Origin: Thomasclavelia ramosa DSM 1402 | GTDB lineage: Bacteria; Bacillota_I; Bacilli_A; Erysipelotrichales; Coprobacillaceae | Assembly (NCBI RefSeq): GCF_014131695.1 | Contig: NZ_CP036346.1 | Location: 2,480,001 to 2,544,000, forward strand | DNA length: 64,000 nt | Direction of reading: 5' to 3' | In this document: positions 28,485-37,700 of the stretch, piece by piece | How the letters are laid out: every line of letters begins with the position of its first letter | Numbering within the stretch: the first letter of the stretch is position 1 | Notes under the pieces: model-generated | The model's input: the letters and a program-made list of their open reading frames with translations, nothing else | What the model was told of the DNA's origin: nothing | The model's database searches: none | Translations under genes and position numbers: made by a program

Positions 28485-29271
28485 ATCCAAATAAATCATT
28501 TAAAACTTTTTCAAGTCCATTATTATGAACCGAATCACAAACCAAATCGCTAACAGCTTTTAATTCATCAACAGCATTTCCCATTGCAACTCCTGTTCCA
28601 ACTGTTTGAATCATCTCTAAATCATTTAAACCGTCGCCAAAAGCATAACTATCTTGAACATTCAAATTTAAATATTCAAGGACTTTTTGTACCCCAGTAG
28701 CTTTTGAAATAACATTAGAATAGATTTCAAAAGCATTATCTGTTCCATGTTTATCATAGTTAAAATCATTTAAGATAATTTCTTCAATCTTTGCTTGATG
28801 CTCATCGGGTACACTAACCTCTAATTTTAAGCATTCTGCAATTATATCTTCTCTATTAAAGTCTTCAATTAAAAATTCTTCATTAATATTACAACTTATG
28901 AAAAACTTTTCTAAAACTTTAAAACTCGGATCTAAATATGCTCCACGTTTTGTTTCAATAATATATTCAAAATTATTTTCATCCAGATGATTTACTAAAT
29001 CAATCGTCTTTTTTAAATCTGTAGGCTGATGATAAATAAATTGTCCATTCATTTCCACATGTGCTCCGTTACACAAAACAGCACCATCAAATCCAAAGTT
29101 TGTTAAAATCTCAGGAATAAAAGCATAAGGACGACCACTTGCTAAAAATAACAAATAACCTCGTTCTTGTAATTCCTTCATTTTTCGTTGGGCTCCGGCT
29201 GGAATTTCTGGCAATCCCCCATGCGTATCTGTTAATGTTCCATCAATATCAAAAAATAGTACTTTTGTCAT
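28483..29271 (-). CDS. Cof-type HAD-IIB phosphatase
   Basis: A 262-aa sugar-phosphatase-like protein. Motif I is VLFFDIDGTLTDT, motif II is LFLASGRPYAF, and the C-terminal motif is SYAFGDGLNDLEMI followed by GVAMGNAVDELK. C2-type cap domain between about residues 85 and 185. Members dephosphorylate sugar phosphates, nucleotides or flavin precursors; the substrate cannot be fixed here. It appears to be a single-gene unit. Confidence 0.92.
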   Translation of the reverse strand: MTKVLFFDIDGTLTDTHGGLPEIPAGAQRKMKELQERGYLLFLASGRPYAFIPEILTNFGFDGAVLCNGAHVEMNGQFIYHQPTDLKKTIDLVNHLDENNFEYIIETKRGAYLDPSFKVLEKFFISCNINEEFLIEDFNREDIIAECLKLEVSVPDEHQAKIEEIILNDFNYDKHGTDNAFEIYSNVISKATGVQKVLEYLNLNVQDSYAFGDGLNDLEMIQTVGTGVAMGNAVDELKAVSDLVCDSVHNNGLEKVLNDLFG

Positions 29272-29327
29272 ATATCCACCTCATTTTTTTATTATAGCAA
29301 AACCGCCAGATAACTAGCGGCTTTTTA

Positions 29328-30497
29328 CTATTTTGGAAAATCTCCTTTTTTCTTTTTTGTCATTAAAATCGCAGCAATTATCGAAACAAATGGAACTGTT
29401 AGAATGACTCCCAATGACCCTGCAATACCTTGAATGATCTCAATTCCCATATCATAGGAATTGAACATTTGTAAAAACGGCATATCATAAGCATAAAAAA
29501 CAACTAATGTACTTAAAGAGCCACCTGTAAAAGCTAAAATTAAAGTATTTGACATCGTTCCCATCATGTCTCCACCTATTTTAATACCACTTTTAAATAA
29601 ATCTTTACGTGAGATATTAGGATTGTGATATTTAATTTCCTCAATCGTAGTTGAAATTGACATAGCTACATCCATTACTGCTCCAAGCGAAGCAATTAAA
29701 ATACCTGAAAATAAAAGACCACTAATATCTAATTTACTGTTTTGTCCTATATAAAGTAACGTTTCAATATCATTAACATTATAGCCGCTAACATGCCCAA
29801 GTGCCCCAAAACTGCTTGCAAAGATTCCTGCTACAACGACCCCCGCAATCGTTCCTAGTACCGAACATAAAGTTTTCATTGAAAAGCCACCTATAAAATA
29901 CATTGTTACAAGAGTCGTTAAAACAACTACAGCAACTGCACTAAAAAACGGTGAAAAACCTAAATACAACATCGGCAGATATAAAAAGATAATACAAATA
30001 AATGTAAAAATTAATCCTAAAGCTGAGGTAAAACCTTTTCGTTTACCGATTACAACTAATAAAATCAAAAAAATTGCGACCATTGTATATAGTGTATTAG
30101 TGCGATCATAATTATAAACACTAGCACTTAAGGTTCCATTATATTCACTAAGCTGCACTATCACCCTAGTTCCCACCTTACAATCAGCACCGTACAAATA
30201 ACTATCAATATTCGTAGTCTCTACTATTTGACCTTTATAATCACCTGACAAAATCTCCGTATTCACTATTTGCGTTCCTTGCTGAAGTCCATTTTCTGTA
30301 CGATTTTCAGATATAATTTCAGTCACTCGGGCTTTTTCAAATACAGCACCTTCTTGATCCATCAATGGTGTTTTTTCAACAGCATTATTAAAAAAATATA
30401 AAAAAATTAAAAATGCTAAAATTGCCAGCCAGACTCCAAAATGACCTATTTTTTCTTTTTTACTTAACTGTTTAAATTCTTTTAATAACTCTTTCAT
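29328..30497 (-). CDS. YibE/F family membrane protein
   Basis: A membrane protein of about 389 aa. One N-terminal membrane segment is followed by an extracellular beta domain (about residues 35-130, EKARVTEIISENRTENG...), then a block of seven or so membrane segments typical of YibE/F: VIGKRKGFTSALGLIFTF, GAVMDVAMSISTTIEEI and TMSNTLILAFTGGSLSTLV. I start at the ATG at 30497 (GGGAGAAG just upstream) because longer in-frame extensions run into the terminator of the preceding gene. Function not established; the family has been proposed to transport small molecules. Confidence 0.88.
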   Translation of the reverse strand: MKELLKEFKQLSKKEKIGHFGVWLAILAFLIFLYFFNNAVEKTPLMDQEGAVFEKARVTEIISENRTENGLQQGTQIVNTEILSGDYKGQIVETTNIDSYLYGADCKVGTRVIVQLSEYNGTLSASVYNYDRTNTLYTMVAIFLILLVVIGKRKGFTSALGLIFTFICIIFLYLPMLYLGFSPFFSAVAVVVLTTLVTMYFIGGFSMKTLCSVLGTIAGVVVAGIFASSFGALGHVSGYNVNDIETLLYIGQNSKLDISGLLFSGILIASLGAVMDVAMSISTTIEEIKYHNPNISRKDLFKSGIKIGGDMMGTMSNTLILAFTGGSLSTLVVFYAYDMPFLQMFNSYDMGIEIIQGIAGSLGVILTVPFVSIIAAILMTKKKKGDFPK

Positions 30498-30510
30498 AAC
30501 TTCTCCCATA

Positions 30511-30544
30511 TATAAAACAAGACAGAACAAGCTCTGTCTTGTTT
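30511..30544 (-). terminator. Terminator of the surface phosphatase gene
   Basis: AAACAAGACAGA (30515-30526) pairs perfectly with TCTGTCTTGTTT (30533-30544). TTTTATATAT follows on the reverse strand. Confidence 0.9.
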
Positions 30545-30563
30545 ATTTCATTATTTATCTTGA

Positions 30564-32801
30564 CTATTCTTCAATTTTTCTTTTTTTAAATAATTTTGTT
30601 CCAGCAATTCCTAGCAATGATACGAAAGCAGTAATACCTGCTAAATTGATTGACGTATCATCACCAGTTTTTACTTTGCTGCTAGTTGTTTTTACTGGTG
30701 TTTTACTTGGCGTTGTTGAAGGAGTAACAATTGGAGCTGTTGTAATATCTTCAGTATTTTTCTTTGCTAAAAATTCATTTGTCACTGTATCTAATTGTGT
30801 ACTCAATTCATTTAATGCAGTCTTAGTAATAGTTGCTTCATTGAAGTCAACTTTTAAAGCTGCAATTGATTTCTTGAAAGCATCTACATCTGCTCTAGTA
30901 TACTGATCTTTTTTATCTCCGATACTAATTTGTGCTAAAGTACTTCCAATTTGATCAAATTTAGTCTGTACTTCAGCAAACTCAGCTTTTGTCACGACTT
31001 CGTTTTTAGCTGTTGCTAATTTATTATATGCTTCATCGATAGTTGCAGTTGTAACAGCTTTATTACTATCATTTTCATATAACGTTTTGTCTAATAAAGA
31101 TGAATACCCTCGTTTTAAGGCAGTACTATTTTCATTTGCAAAACCATTTTGGGCATAACCGTAATAATTTAATGGATCACTTGTAGTATTCCATTTATTT
31201 TGTAATTCTGTTTCAGCTGTACTATCATCACGTGTGTCTAAAGCAGTATTTACAGCTATTAAAGCTTCATCGATTCTATTTTTAGAGCCACTTGTTACAT
31301 TGACTGTATCAATCGCAGCTACTTCATTCTTCATTTCTTCAATTGATTTAGCATTACCATCTTTTGATAAAGTTACATCATTTGCATATTTTTGACCATT
31401 GTAATCATAAGTTTTAATTGTTAAAGAATCTCCACTAAAATCAATTGTTGAAAAGGTTGGTTCTGGTGTATTAGAACGTTCAGCAATATAATATTGTTTA
31501 ACTGTATTCAATGTGTAAAATTTACTTCCTGAAGCAGATCCTGCGGCAATATATAATGTTCCTTCTGGATTATATGCTTTACTAGCATTTTCACTAACAC
31601 CGTCGGTTTCAATTACCTTTCCATCTAGAATTTGATAAGTACGAGCGTAAGAATGATCGTGACCTGTTAAACATAAATCAATGTTAAATTCATCCATTAA
31701 TGGCGCAAATAAAATTCTTAAGTTAGCCCCATCAACATCTGAATGCGGTGAACCAGAACCATAGATATCATGATGGAATAAAACCACTTTCCACTTTGCA
31801 TCTTCATGACTAGCTACAGCTTCTTTCATTAACTGACGATGTTCTTCAACATTACGACTATTACTATTTAAACTAATAAATAGAGTATCTCCATAGCTAT
31901 AATAATAATCTCCACCAGATTCTGTAGAACCTAATGTACTTGCATTAGGATTATTATAATGAAGACTGTAATCATCGACCATTGACTCATGATTACCAAT
32001 CGTTGTTGCTAATGGTGTACTTCTCAACACATCAGGATATAAGAAACCTGCATATTCTTGTTCTCTTATAATCTCTCCAGAACCATTAGTTCCGCTTGAT
32101 GAATAATCAATTTGATCTCCTGCTGATAAAATGAAGCTAGCATTTTCTGCAATGCCTCCAGCTCCTAATGCTTTTTGCAATGTCTTATTCCATGCATAGG
32201 TATTAACTGCAATATCAGTATCATCTTGAGTACCTTGTCCGTTACTTCCAGAAGCTCCAATTTGTGGATCTCCTACTAATACTGCCTGATAATCACTAAA
32301 ACTGTGTGTTTTGTAAGTATATGTATCACTCCAATCAACACCGTTTGTACTATATTGGTAATAGTAAGTCATATTTTCCACTAGATAATCTTTAAGTGCT
32401 ACCTTATTACTAGCAGTATAGTTTTTGAAACTATTGTTCTTGTTAATCTTGTCAGCACTGCCCGTTACAGTTTTTGCTCCTGACATATCTTGATTGGTAG
32501 AAATTTTTACTGTTGGTGTTCCCGTTTCTTCTGAGTACCAGGCAAAATTTAGATCAGTTGCTTTTGCTCCCGGTGTCAATACAATTTTTCCAGTATCCAT
32601 TTCACCGGATTCTTGATTATTCCATTGGTTATTATACCAATCATTATAATCACTAGTACTAGTCAGCCCATTATTTAGTTTTTGTGTTCCATCATTACCT
32701 TGATATTCACCATAAGCTGATAATGGTACCATTGCCAAACTAGAAAAGGCTGATACTGTTGCCAAAGAAACAATAATACGTTTTTTCAAATTCTCATTCA
32801 T
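30564..32801 (-). CDS. Secreted purple-acid-phosphatase-like metallophosphoesterase, wall-anchored
   Basis: About 745 aa from the ATG at 32801 (AAGGGGA 8 nt upstream). Signal peptide (KKRIIVSLATVSAFSSLAMV), a fibronectin-like N-terminal domain (about 45-165), then a calcineurin-type phosphoesterase domain (about 170-450) with its metal ligands: VLVGDPQIGAS, LSAGDQIDYSS, TIGNHES, VLFHHDIYGSG and CLTGHDHSYAR. A helical C-terminal region (about 490-700) follows, then a Thr/Pro linker (PSTTPSKTP), KVKTGDD, a hydrophobic helix and KKRK. The tail resembles a sortase signal without LPXTG. It may release phosphate from organic phosphates outside the cell; substrate unknown. Confidence 0.9.
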   Translation of the reverse strand: MNENLKKRIIVSLATVSAFSSLAMVPLSAYGEYQGNDGTQKLNNGLTSTSDYNDWYNNQWNNQESGEMDTGKIVLTPGAKATDLNFAWYSEETGTPTVKISTNQDMSGAKTVTGSADKINKNNSFKNYTASNKVALKDYLVENMTYYYQYSTNGVDWSDTYTYKTHSFSDYQAVLVGDPQIGASGSNGQGTQDDTDIAVNTYAWNKTLQKALGAGGIAENASFILSAGDQIDYSSSGTNGSGEIIREQEYAGFLYPDVLRSTPLATTIGNHESMVDDYSLHYNNPNASTLGSTESGGDYYYSYGDTLFISLNSNSRNVEEHRQLMKEAVASHEDAKWKVVLFHHDIYGSGSPHSDVDGANLRILFAPLMDEFNIDLCLTGHDHSYARTYQILDGKVIETDGVSENASKAYNPEGTLYIAAGSASGSKFYTLNTVKQYYIAERSNTPEPTFSTIDFSGDSLTIKTYDYNGQKYANDVTLSKDGNAKSIEEMKNEVAAIDTVNVTSGSKNRIDEALIAVNTALDTRDDSTAETELQNKWNTTSDPLNYYGYAQNGFANENSTALKRGYSSLLDKTLYENDSNKAVTTATIDEAYNKLATAKNEVVTKAEFAEVQTKFDQIGSTLAQISIGDKKDQYTRADVDAFKKSIAALKVDFNEATITKTALNELSTQLDTVTNEFLAKKNTEDITTAPIVTPSTTPSKTPVKTTSSKVKTGDDTSINLAGITAFVSLLGIAGTKLFKKRKIEE

Positions 32802-32914
32802 GTCATAGTCCCCTTTTTTTAAGTTATAAATCTGTACTACGCCACCTATTTTACACACTGAGATTTTAGCGTCAACGAAGTTTACAAACACTTTATCAAC
32901 TTAACCAAAACCAT

Positions 32915-32956
32915 AAAAAAGACGATTATAGTTAAGCAAAACTTAACCAAATCGTC
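32915..32956 (-). terminator. Terminator after the decayed surface-protein gene
   Basis: GACGATT (32921-32927) pairs with AATCGTC (32950-32956), and GTTAAG with CTTAAC inside. On the reverse strand TTTTTT follows. It still marks the 3' end of the pseudogene at 33010-33651. Confidence 0.75.
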
Positions 32957-33009
32957 ACTTTCTTTTGATTGAAATTATTATCTAAATCTAATTATACTCT
33001 ATCAGTACA

Positions 33010-33651
33010 TCATCTCGCCTTTTTTCTTCTGATATACTCTATTCCCCCTAAAGTTACAACCATACCGATTAGTCATGTTCCAATTATCATGTTATCACCA
33101 GTTTTAGCTGCCTGTTCATTTCCTTTTGGAGTTTTCGGCTGTTCTGGTTCTACCAGTGTTACTTCACTCTTCTTTTTTAATCCTTCGTATGCTGTCTGTA
33201 GTTTTTCTGCCAGTTTTGCACATATTATATCATTTTCGAAATCAAAAAATGGCAAATACACTTCTTGGTCAGCTCTTGCACCGGTTCTAAGGCGCATTTG
33301 ATTAACCCCGATTTTCCCAACTGCTCCAGAACCATTCCAGTTCAATGAAATATATGTAATCTTACTTGGATTATCAACTTGATAAATTGCGTATCCATTT
33401 TTTTGACCTGAACTTATTATTGCACCATTATTTTTAGGAACCAGTGTTGTTGAAATCCAAGTAGGAAAAATATCTATAAAACTATCAACTAAAGATAAAT
33501 TTCCATAATAAATCTAAGCTGATGGTGCTTCAGTATCAAAGTTATCTACCAAGGTTTTAGAATTTTCGAACTCCTTAACTCTTGTTGTAGATAGCGAAGA
33601 AATTATTAAGCACACAATAAATACAAGCTTTACTGCTCTTTCCCATCTCAA
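33010..33651 (-). pseudogene. Decayed secreted wall-anchored protein
   Basis: A continuous reverse-strand frame starts at TTG 33651 (GGAGTG 7 nt upstream). A signal-peptide-like start (RWERAVKLVFIVCLIISSLS) leads to DNFDTEAPSA and a TAG at 33514-33516. The frame continues through a beta-type domain (YAIYQVDNPSKITYISLNWN) into LAEKLQTAYEGL, the anchor AAKTGDNMIIGT, a TGA in place of the Trp found in the large glycosidase, and then LIGMVVTLGGIEYIRRKKAR before the true stop at 33010. Two nonsense changes in one uninterrupted frame point to recent inactivation. Its last third is nearly identical to the end of the glycosidase at 34728. Confidence 0.75.
33074..33220. repeat. 147-bp direct repeat, copy A
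   Basis: Same sequence as 34798-34944 with about nine differences by eye. It encodes the end of the last helical repeat and the KTGD anchor region in both genes. Confidence 0.85.
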
Positions 33652-33725
33652 TTTAATCACTCCGTTATGATAATCTTATTAATCTTTGATTTGGTATCCC
33701 AGACTTTTACTTTTTATTATATTTA

Positions 33726-33748
33726 TTTATGAAACATGGTTTCATAAA
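33726..33748. promoter_or_regulatory. RpiR-type operator candidate
   Basis: TTTATGAAA-N5-TTTCATAAA, a perfect 9-bp inverted repeat about 75 bp upstream of the decayed gene's start. Same arms and spacing as at 40161-40183. Confidence 0.65.
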
Positions 33749-33749
33749 T

Positions 33750-33787
33750 AAAAAACGATATGATTAAAATAAACTTCCATATCGTTT
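33750..33787 (-). terminator. Terminator after the first RpiR gene
   Basis: CATATCGTTTT and its complement AAAACGATATG (arms near 33752-33762 and 33777-33787) form the stem; TTTTTTATTT follows on the reverse strand. Confidence 0.8.
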
Positions 33788-33793
33788 TAATAA

Positions 33794-34672
33794 TTATTTA
33801 AATTTATCTATTGCAATGCTTGATTGACGATGATCAATTAGATTATCGGTTTCAATCTTATAATTTAAATTATCCTCATAATTTTTAGAAAATACACAAC
33901 CATAAATAATATCTAACAATAAATGTAGTGAGAGAGTCGAAGAAAAAGTTGCGATTTTAGAATAAATAAATTCTGATGAATTTAAATATAAGACTCTTTG
34001 GGTATATTTTACAAGACGATTTTCTCCAAATGAAGTTATTGCAATTGCAGGAATCTTACGTCGATATAAAATCTTCGCTGCTTCAATTACTTCTTCTGTT
34101 TCTCCGGAATAAGAAATTAAAATAGCCAAATGTTCTGAAGTACTTTGAGCAGCTTGAAACAACTGTTCATTGATCATTTGTGAAATCCGCACATCTTTAC
34201 CTATTCTAAACATCTTATACTGAAAGTCACTTGCAATTCTAAGTGGACCTGAAACCCCATAAATATCAATGACCTTCGCTTTAGTAATCATCAAAACAAC
34301 TAGCCTTAATTCTTCTAAATCTAAATTTTTCATTGTAATATCAATGCTTTCTTTTGATAGATTAGCAATATTGCTAGCCACAGTATAAACACTATCAGTT
34401 CCTTTAAAAGGGTAGTTTGCATTAATATCATCATTGCTAAGACGACTATATTGTAATTGAGCTGCTAATGCAATTTTAAAATCATTATATCCTTCATATT
34501 CAAGTTTTCGACAAAAACGAACAATACTAGCTGGAGAAGTAAATGTTGCTTTGGCTAATTCTTTAGTTGACATGTTTAATACTTTTTCACCATTTTCTAA
34601 AACGTATTTACCTAAGATCCGTTCTACTGATGAAAAGTTATTTGCCAATTCAATTTTCTTTAATAACCCCAT
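33794..34672 (-). CDS. RpiR-family regulator of the glycosidase locus
   Basis: A 292-aa regulator with an N-terminal RpiR helix-turn-helix (about 1-78: LNMSTKELAKATFTSPASIV then RFCRKLEYEGYNDF) and a C-terminal SIS domain (about 120-265: VIDIYGVSGPLRIASDFQYK and LAILISYSGETEEVIEAAKI). GGAGGAG ribosome binding site. It begins 55 nt after the stop of the 1756-aa glycosidase, so the two are probably cotranscribed. It is a close paralogue of the regulator at 40379-41245, with identical motifs, so both probably bind the ATGAAA/TTTCAT sites. The effector is likely a phosphosugar. Confidence 0.92.
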   Translation of the reverse strand: MGLLKKIELANNFSSVERILGKYVLENGEKVLNMSTKELAKATFTSPASIVRFCRKLEYEGYNDFKIALAAQLQYSRLSNDDINANYPFKGTDSVYTVASNIANLSKESIDITMKNLDLEELRLVVLMITKAKVIDIYGVSGPLRIASDFQYKMFRIGKDVRISQMINEQLFQAAQSTSEHLAILISYSGETEEVIEAAKILYRRKIPAIAITSFGENRLVKYTQRVLYLNSSEFIYSKIATFSSTLSLHLLLDIIYGCVFSKNYEDNLNYKIETDNLIDHRQSSIAIDKFK

Positions 34673-34727
34673 ATTACTCCTCCATCTATAAGTGGTTAAG
34701 AACTACTTTCTCTATTTAACCCCATTT

Positions 34728-37700
34728 TTATTTTTCTAAACTCCTTCTTTTATTTAGGAATATAACTACCATTACGGCTGCTGACATTGTAATTAACCAT
34801 GTTCCAATTATCATGTTATCACCAGTTTTAGCTGCCTGTTCATCTCCTTTTGGAGTTTCCAGTTGTTCTGGTTCTACCGGTTTTACTTCACTCTTCCTTT
34901 CTAATCCTTCGTATGCTGTCTGTAGTTTTTCTGCCAGTTTTGCATATCTTACTTGGTCTACCCCTTCTAACAGCTCTTCTTTGATCTCTTTTATTACTCT
35001 TTCTAATTCCTTTACACTTGCTTCACTGTATCCGCTCAGATCCATCTCTTCAATTCGTTTTATTAATTCTTCTACACTTCCCGGCTCATGATTCAGTTTT
35101 AAGCTGCTGTATTTTTCATTAAGTCCTGCCAGTTCTTCTTGCAACTCTTCATTCGTAATATTTTCATTCTTTAATGCTTCTTTTGCTCCTGCTATCTGTT
35201 CTTTTAAGCGAGCTGCGGTCGCTTCACTGTATATGCTCAGATCTTCTTTTTCTATTTCTTCAATCCGATCTTTTAGATTGTCATAATTGATCTGTTCCAC
35301 TAATCCCAATTTTGCCTCATACAGTGCTTGAACTGCATCATTTACTTCTGCTTCACTGGCATCTTCGTTTTCACTGACTGTCTCTGCTTTTTCTAATGCT
35401 TTTTCCACTCTTGCCACTGATACTTCGGTATATACTTTGGTATCAAGTTCTTCTAGTTCTTTAATCAGCGCATCAAGTGTCTTTTTATCACTTTTGATCT
35501 CTAATCCCTTAAATGCTGCTTCAAGATTTTCTCCTGCTTTTTCAACTTCACTGACTAACAGTACTTCTGCATTTAGACTTTCCTTGACTGCCTGCAATTT
35601 CTCTTTAAATGTTTTAACTGTACCTGGTTTATATACTGTCCAGTCTGTTTCTTCGATTTCTTTGATTCGTTTTTCCAACAGCTCATATTTATCTCTGCTA
35701 CCTTTAACCATCACTTTGATTTCATCAGTATTTGCACTGTCTTCACTGCCGTCTTTAGATACAGTTACAACAAGTGCCACTTCTTGATCTTCAATCGGTA
35801 AGTTAACACTTCCGTCTTTGGCAATAACTTTTTCCAGATCAGAACTGAATACACTGAAGCTGTAGCCGTCAACTGTCGGGAAGTCCACACGACCATTTTC
35901 AACAGTTAATGATGTCAGCTCCTGAGCAATCTTACGGGCATTATCTTTAACAACAGTAATTTCTTTAGTTATTTTTTGACCGTTGACATTGGCACTAATT
36001 GTTGCTGTTCCTTCACCAACAGCAATCATCTGATTGTTTTTACAAACAACAACGAACTCATTGCTTGAAGTATATGAAGCATCCTGATATGTTGCATCAT
36101 CAGGAGTTACAACTACATCAAGTGCTGTATTTTCACCAAGATACAGTTCTGATGACATTTCTTTAAATTCAACACTGCTTGCTAATTTTAAATCTGAATT
36201 ATTATAAATTTCAAATTCATAGATTGAATAACCATACTTAGTTGCTGGTGTTAATCCCTGCATTCTTACATATCTTGCTTCAACCGGATCAAATGAAATC
36301 TCATTAGTTAATTTATTTTTATCCTCATCACGTAATTTTTCAACTATATCATATTTTGAACCATCAGTAGACACTTCAATATTAAAATCTGTTGCTCTTG
36401 CTGATTCCCAATAAAGTTTAACATTATCAACAGTTGTCACTTCACCTAAATCAATTGTAATTTGTTCTTTAGTGATTGATGTCCCATCTTTAGAAACCCA
36501 GCGTGTATCATAATCACCATCATTAACCAGTTTACCTGTTGGATTTTTATTCCATTGATTTGTTTCTGTTGAAGCACTAACATCTTTATTTAATGCCATA
36601 TTTTCACCAAGAACATTAATCACACTCGTAGCATAAATTTCATCATTATATTTTGCATAGATAATTGTACTCCCTACCTTTTTAGCAGTAACGATACCGT
36701 TTTGATCTACACTTGCAATATCTTCGTCACGGCTTGACCAAGTTAATTGCTCATCTGCATATAATGGTGCTAATTTTTTAACTAAAGTTTTGCTTTGTCC
36801 TACATTAATAGATAACTCTTTTTGATCTAAAGTAACATTTGTTACTTCAACATTTTCAATTGGATTATAAATAATCTTTGTTTTTCCTAACATTGGACAA
36901 TAAATTATTTCATCATTTTTCAATTCTAACTTAATATAATTTACATTATCACCTAACTCTTTAGTCGATACTTCATATAAATAATATTCAGTTGAACTAG
37001 CTGCTTTACCTGCATTTACAACATTTTTCTCTACTTTATTATAAGTTAATCCGTCACTAGAAGCATAAATATCTACTGAATCATTTACAAATGAACCATT
37101 TTTATAGATTTCAAAAGTAGCTTTTTCAATATCACTTAAAGCATAAACAATACTTTGATTACTATCTGATAATCTTTTAATCCTTGTTTTATCAGTGAAA
37201 TTTGATGATTTAGGATCATCAAAAGCAAATTCACCATATTGATACATTTTACTAAAATCTTCAATTTCATCTACAAAATAACCATTAATAATATTAATAT
37301 GACTATAAGCACTAACATCAGTATCTTTAGCAGTTGCTACAACGACAACTTCTCCTTTAGCCTTAGCAGTCAATATCCCATCTGGACTTATTGTTGCAAG
37401 TTCAGTTGGTTTTCCCTCAAGAGATAATACTTTCCAGCTTACTTCTTGGCTGGCAATACTTGGAAGTACTTCTGCTTTAAACTGTAATTCTTGTCCTTTA
37501 ACAATAAATTCATTATGACTTTGAATATCGATTTGTGATGCTCCCTGGTAATCATAATATATTGATCCACCAGCATATTGAGGATCATATGTTTTATAAC
37601 CTGACTTACTTGTGATCGTTACCCGTAAATATTGATATCCATCATCTTTTATTACCGCTTTATTTTTAATTGTATATGGATACCAGCCAGAACTTAATTT

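Noticed and set aside
33010-33651. TGA read as Trp (mycoplasma code), because TGA replaces the anchor Trp
   Set aside because: TGA ends intact genes here (for example the response regulator at 61849 and the ABC ATPase at 63799), and this gene also has a TAG. Ordinary decay explains it.
34813-35787. Long Ser-rich forward-strand frames inside the large glycosidase gene
   Set aside because: Mirror frames of the Glu/Lys-rich helical repeats; no ribosome binding sites.
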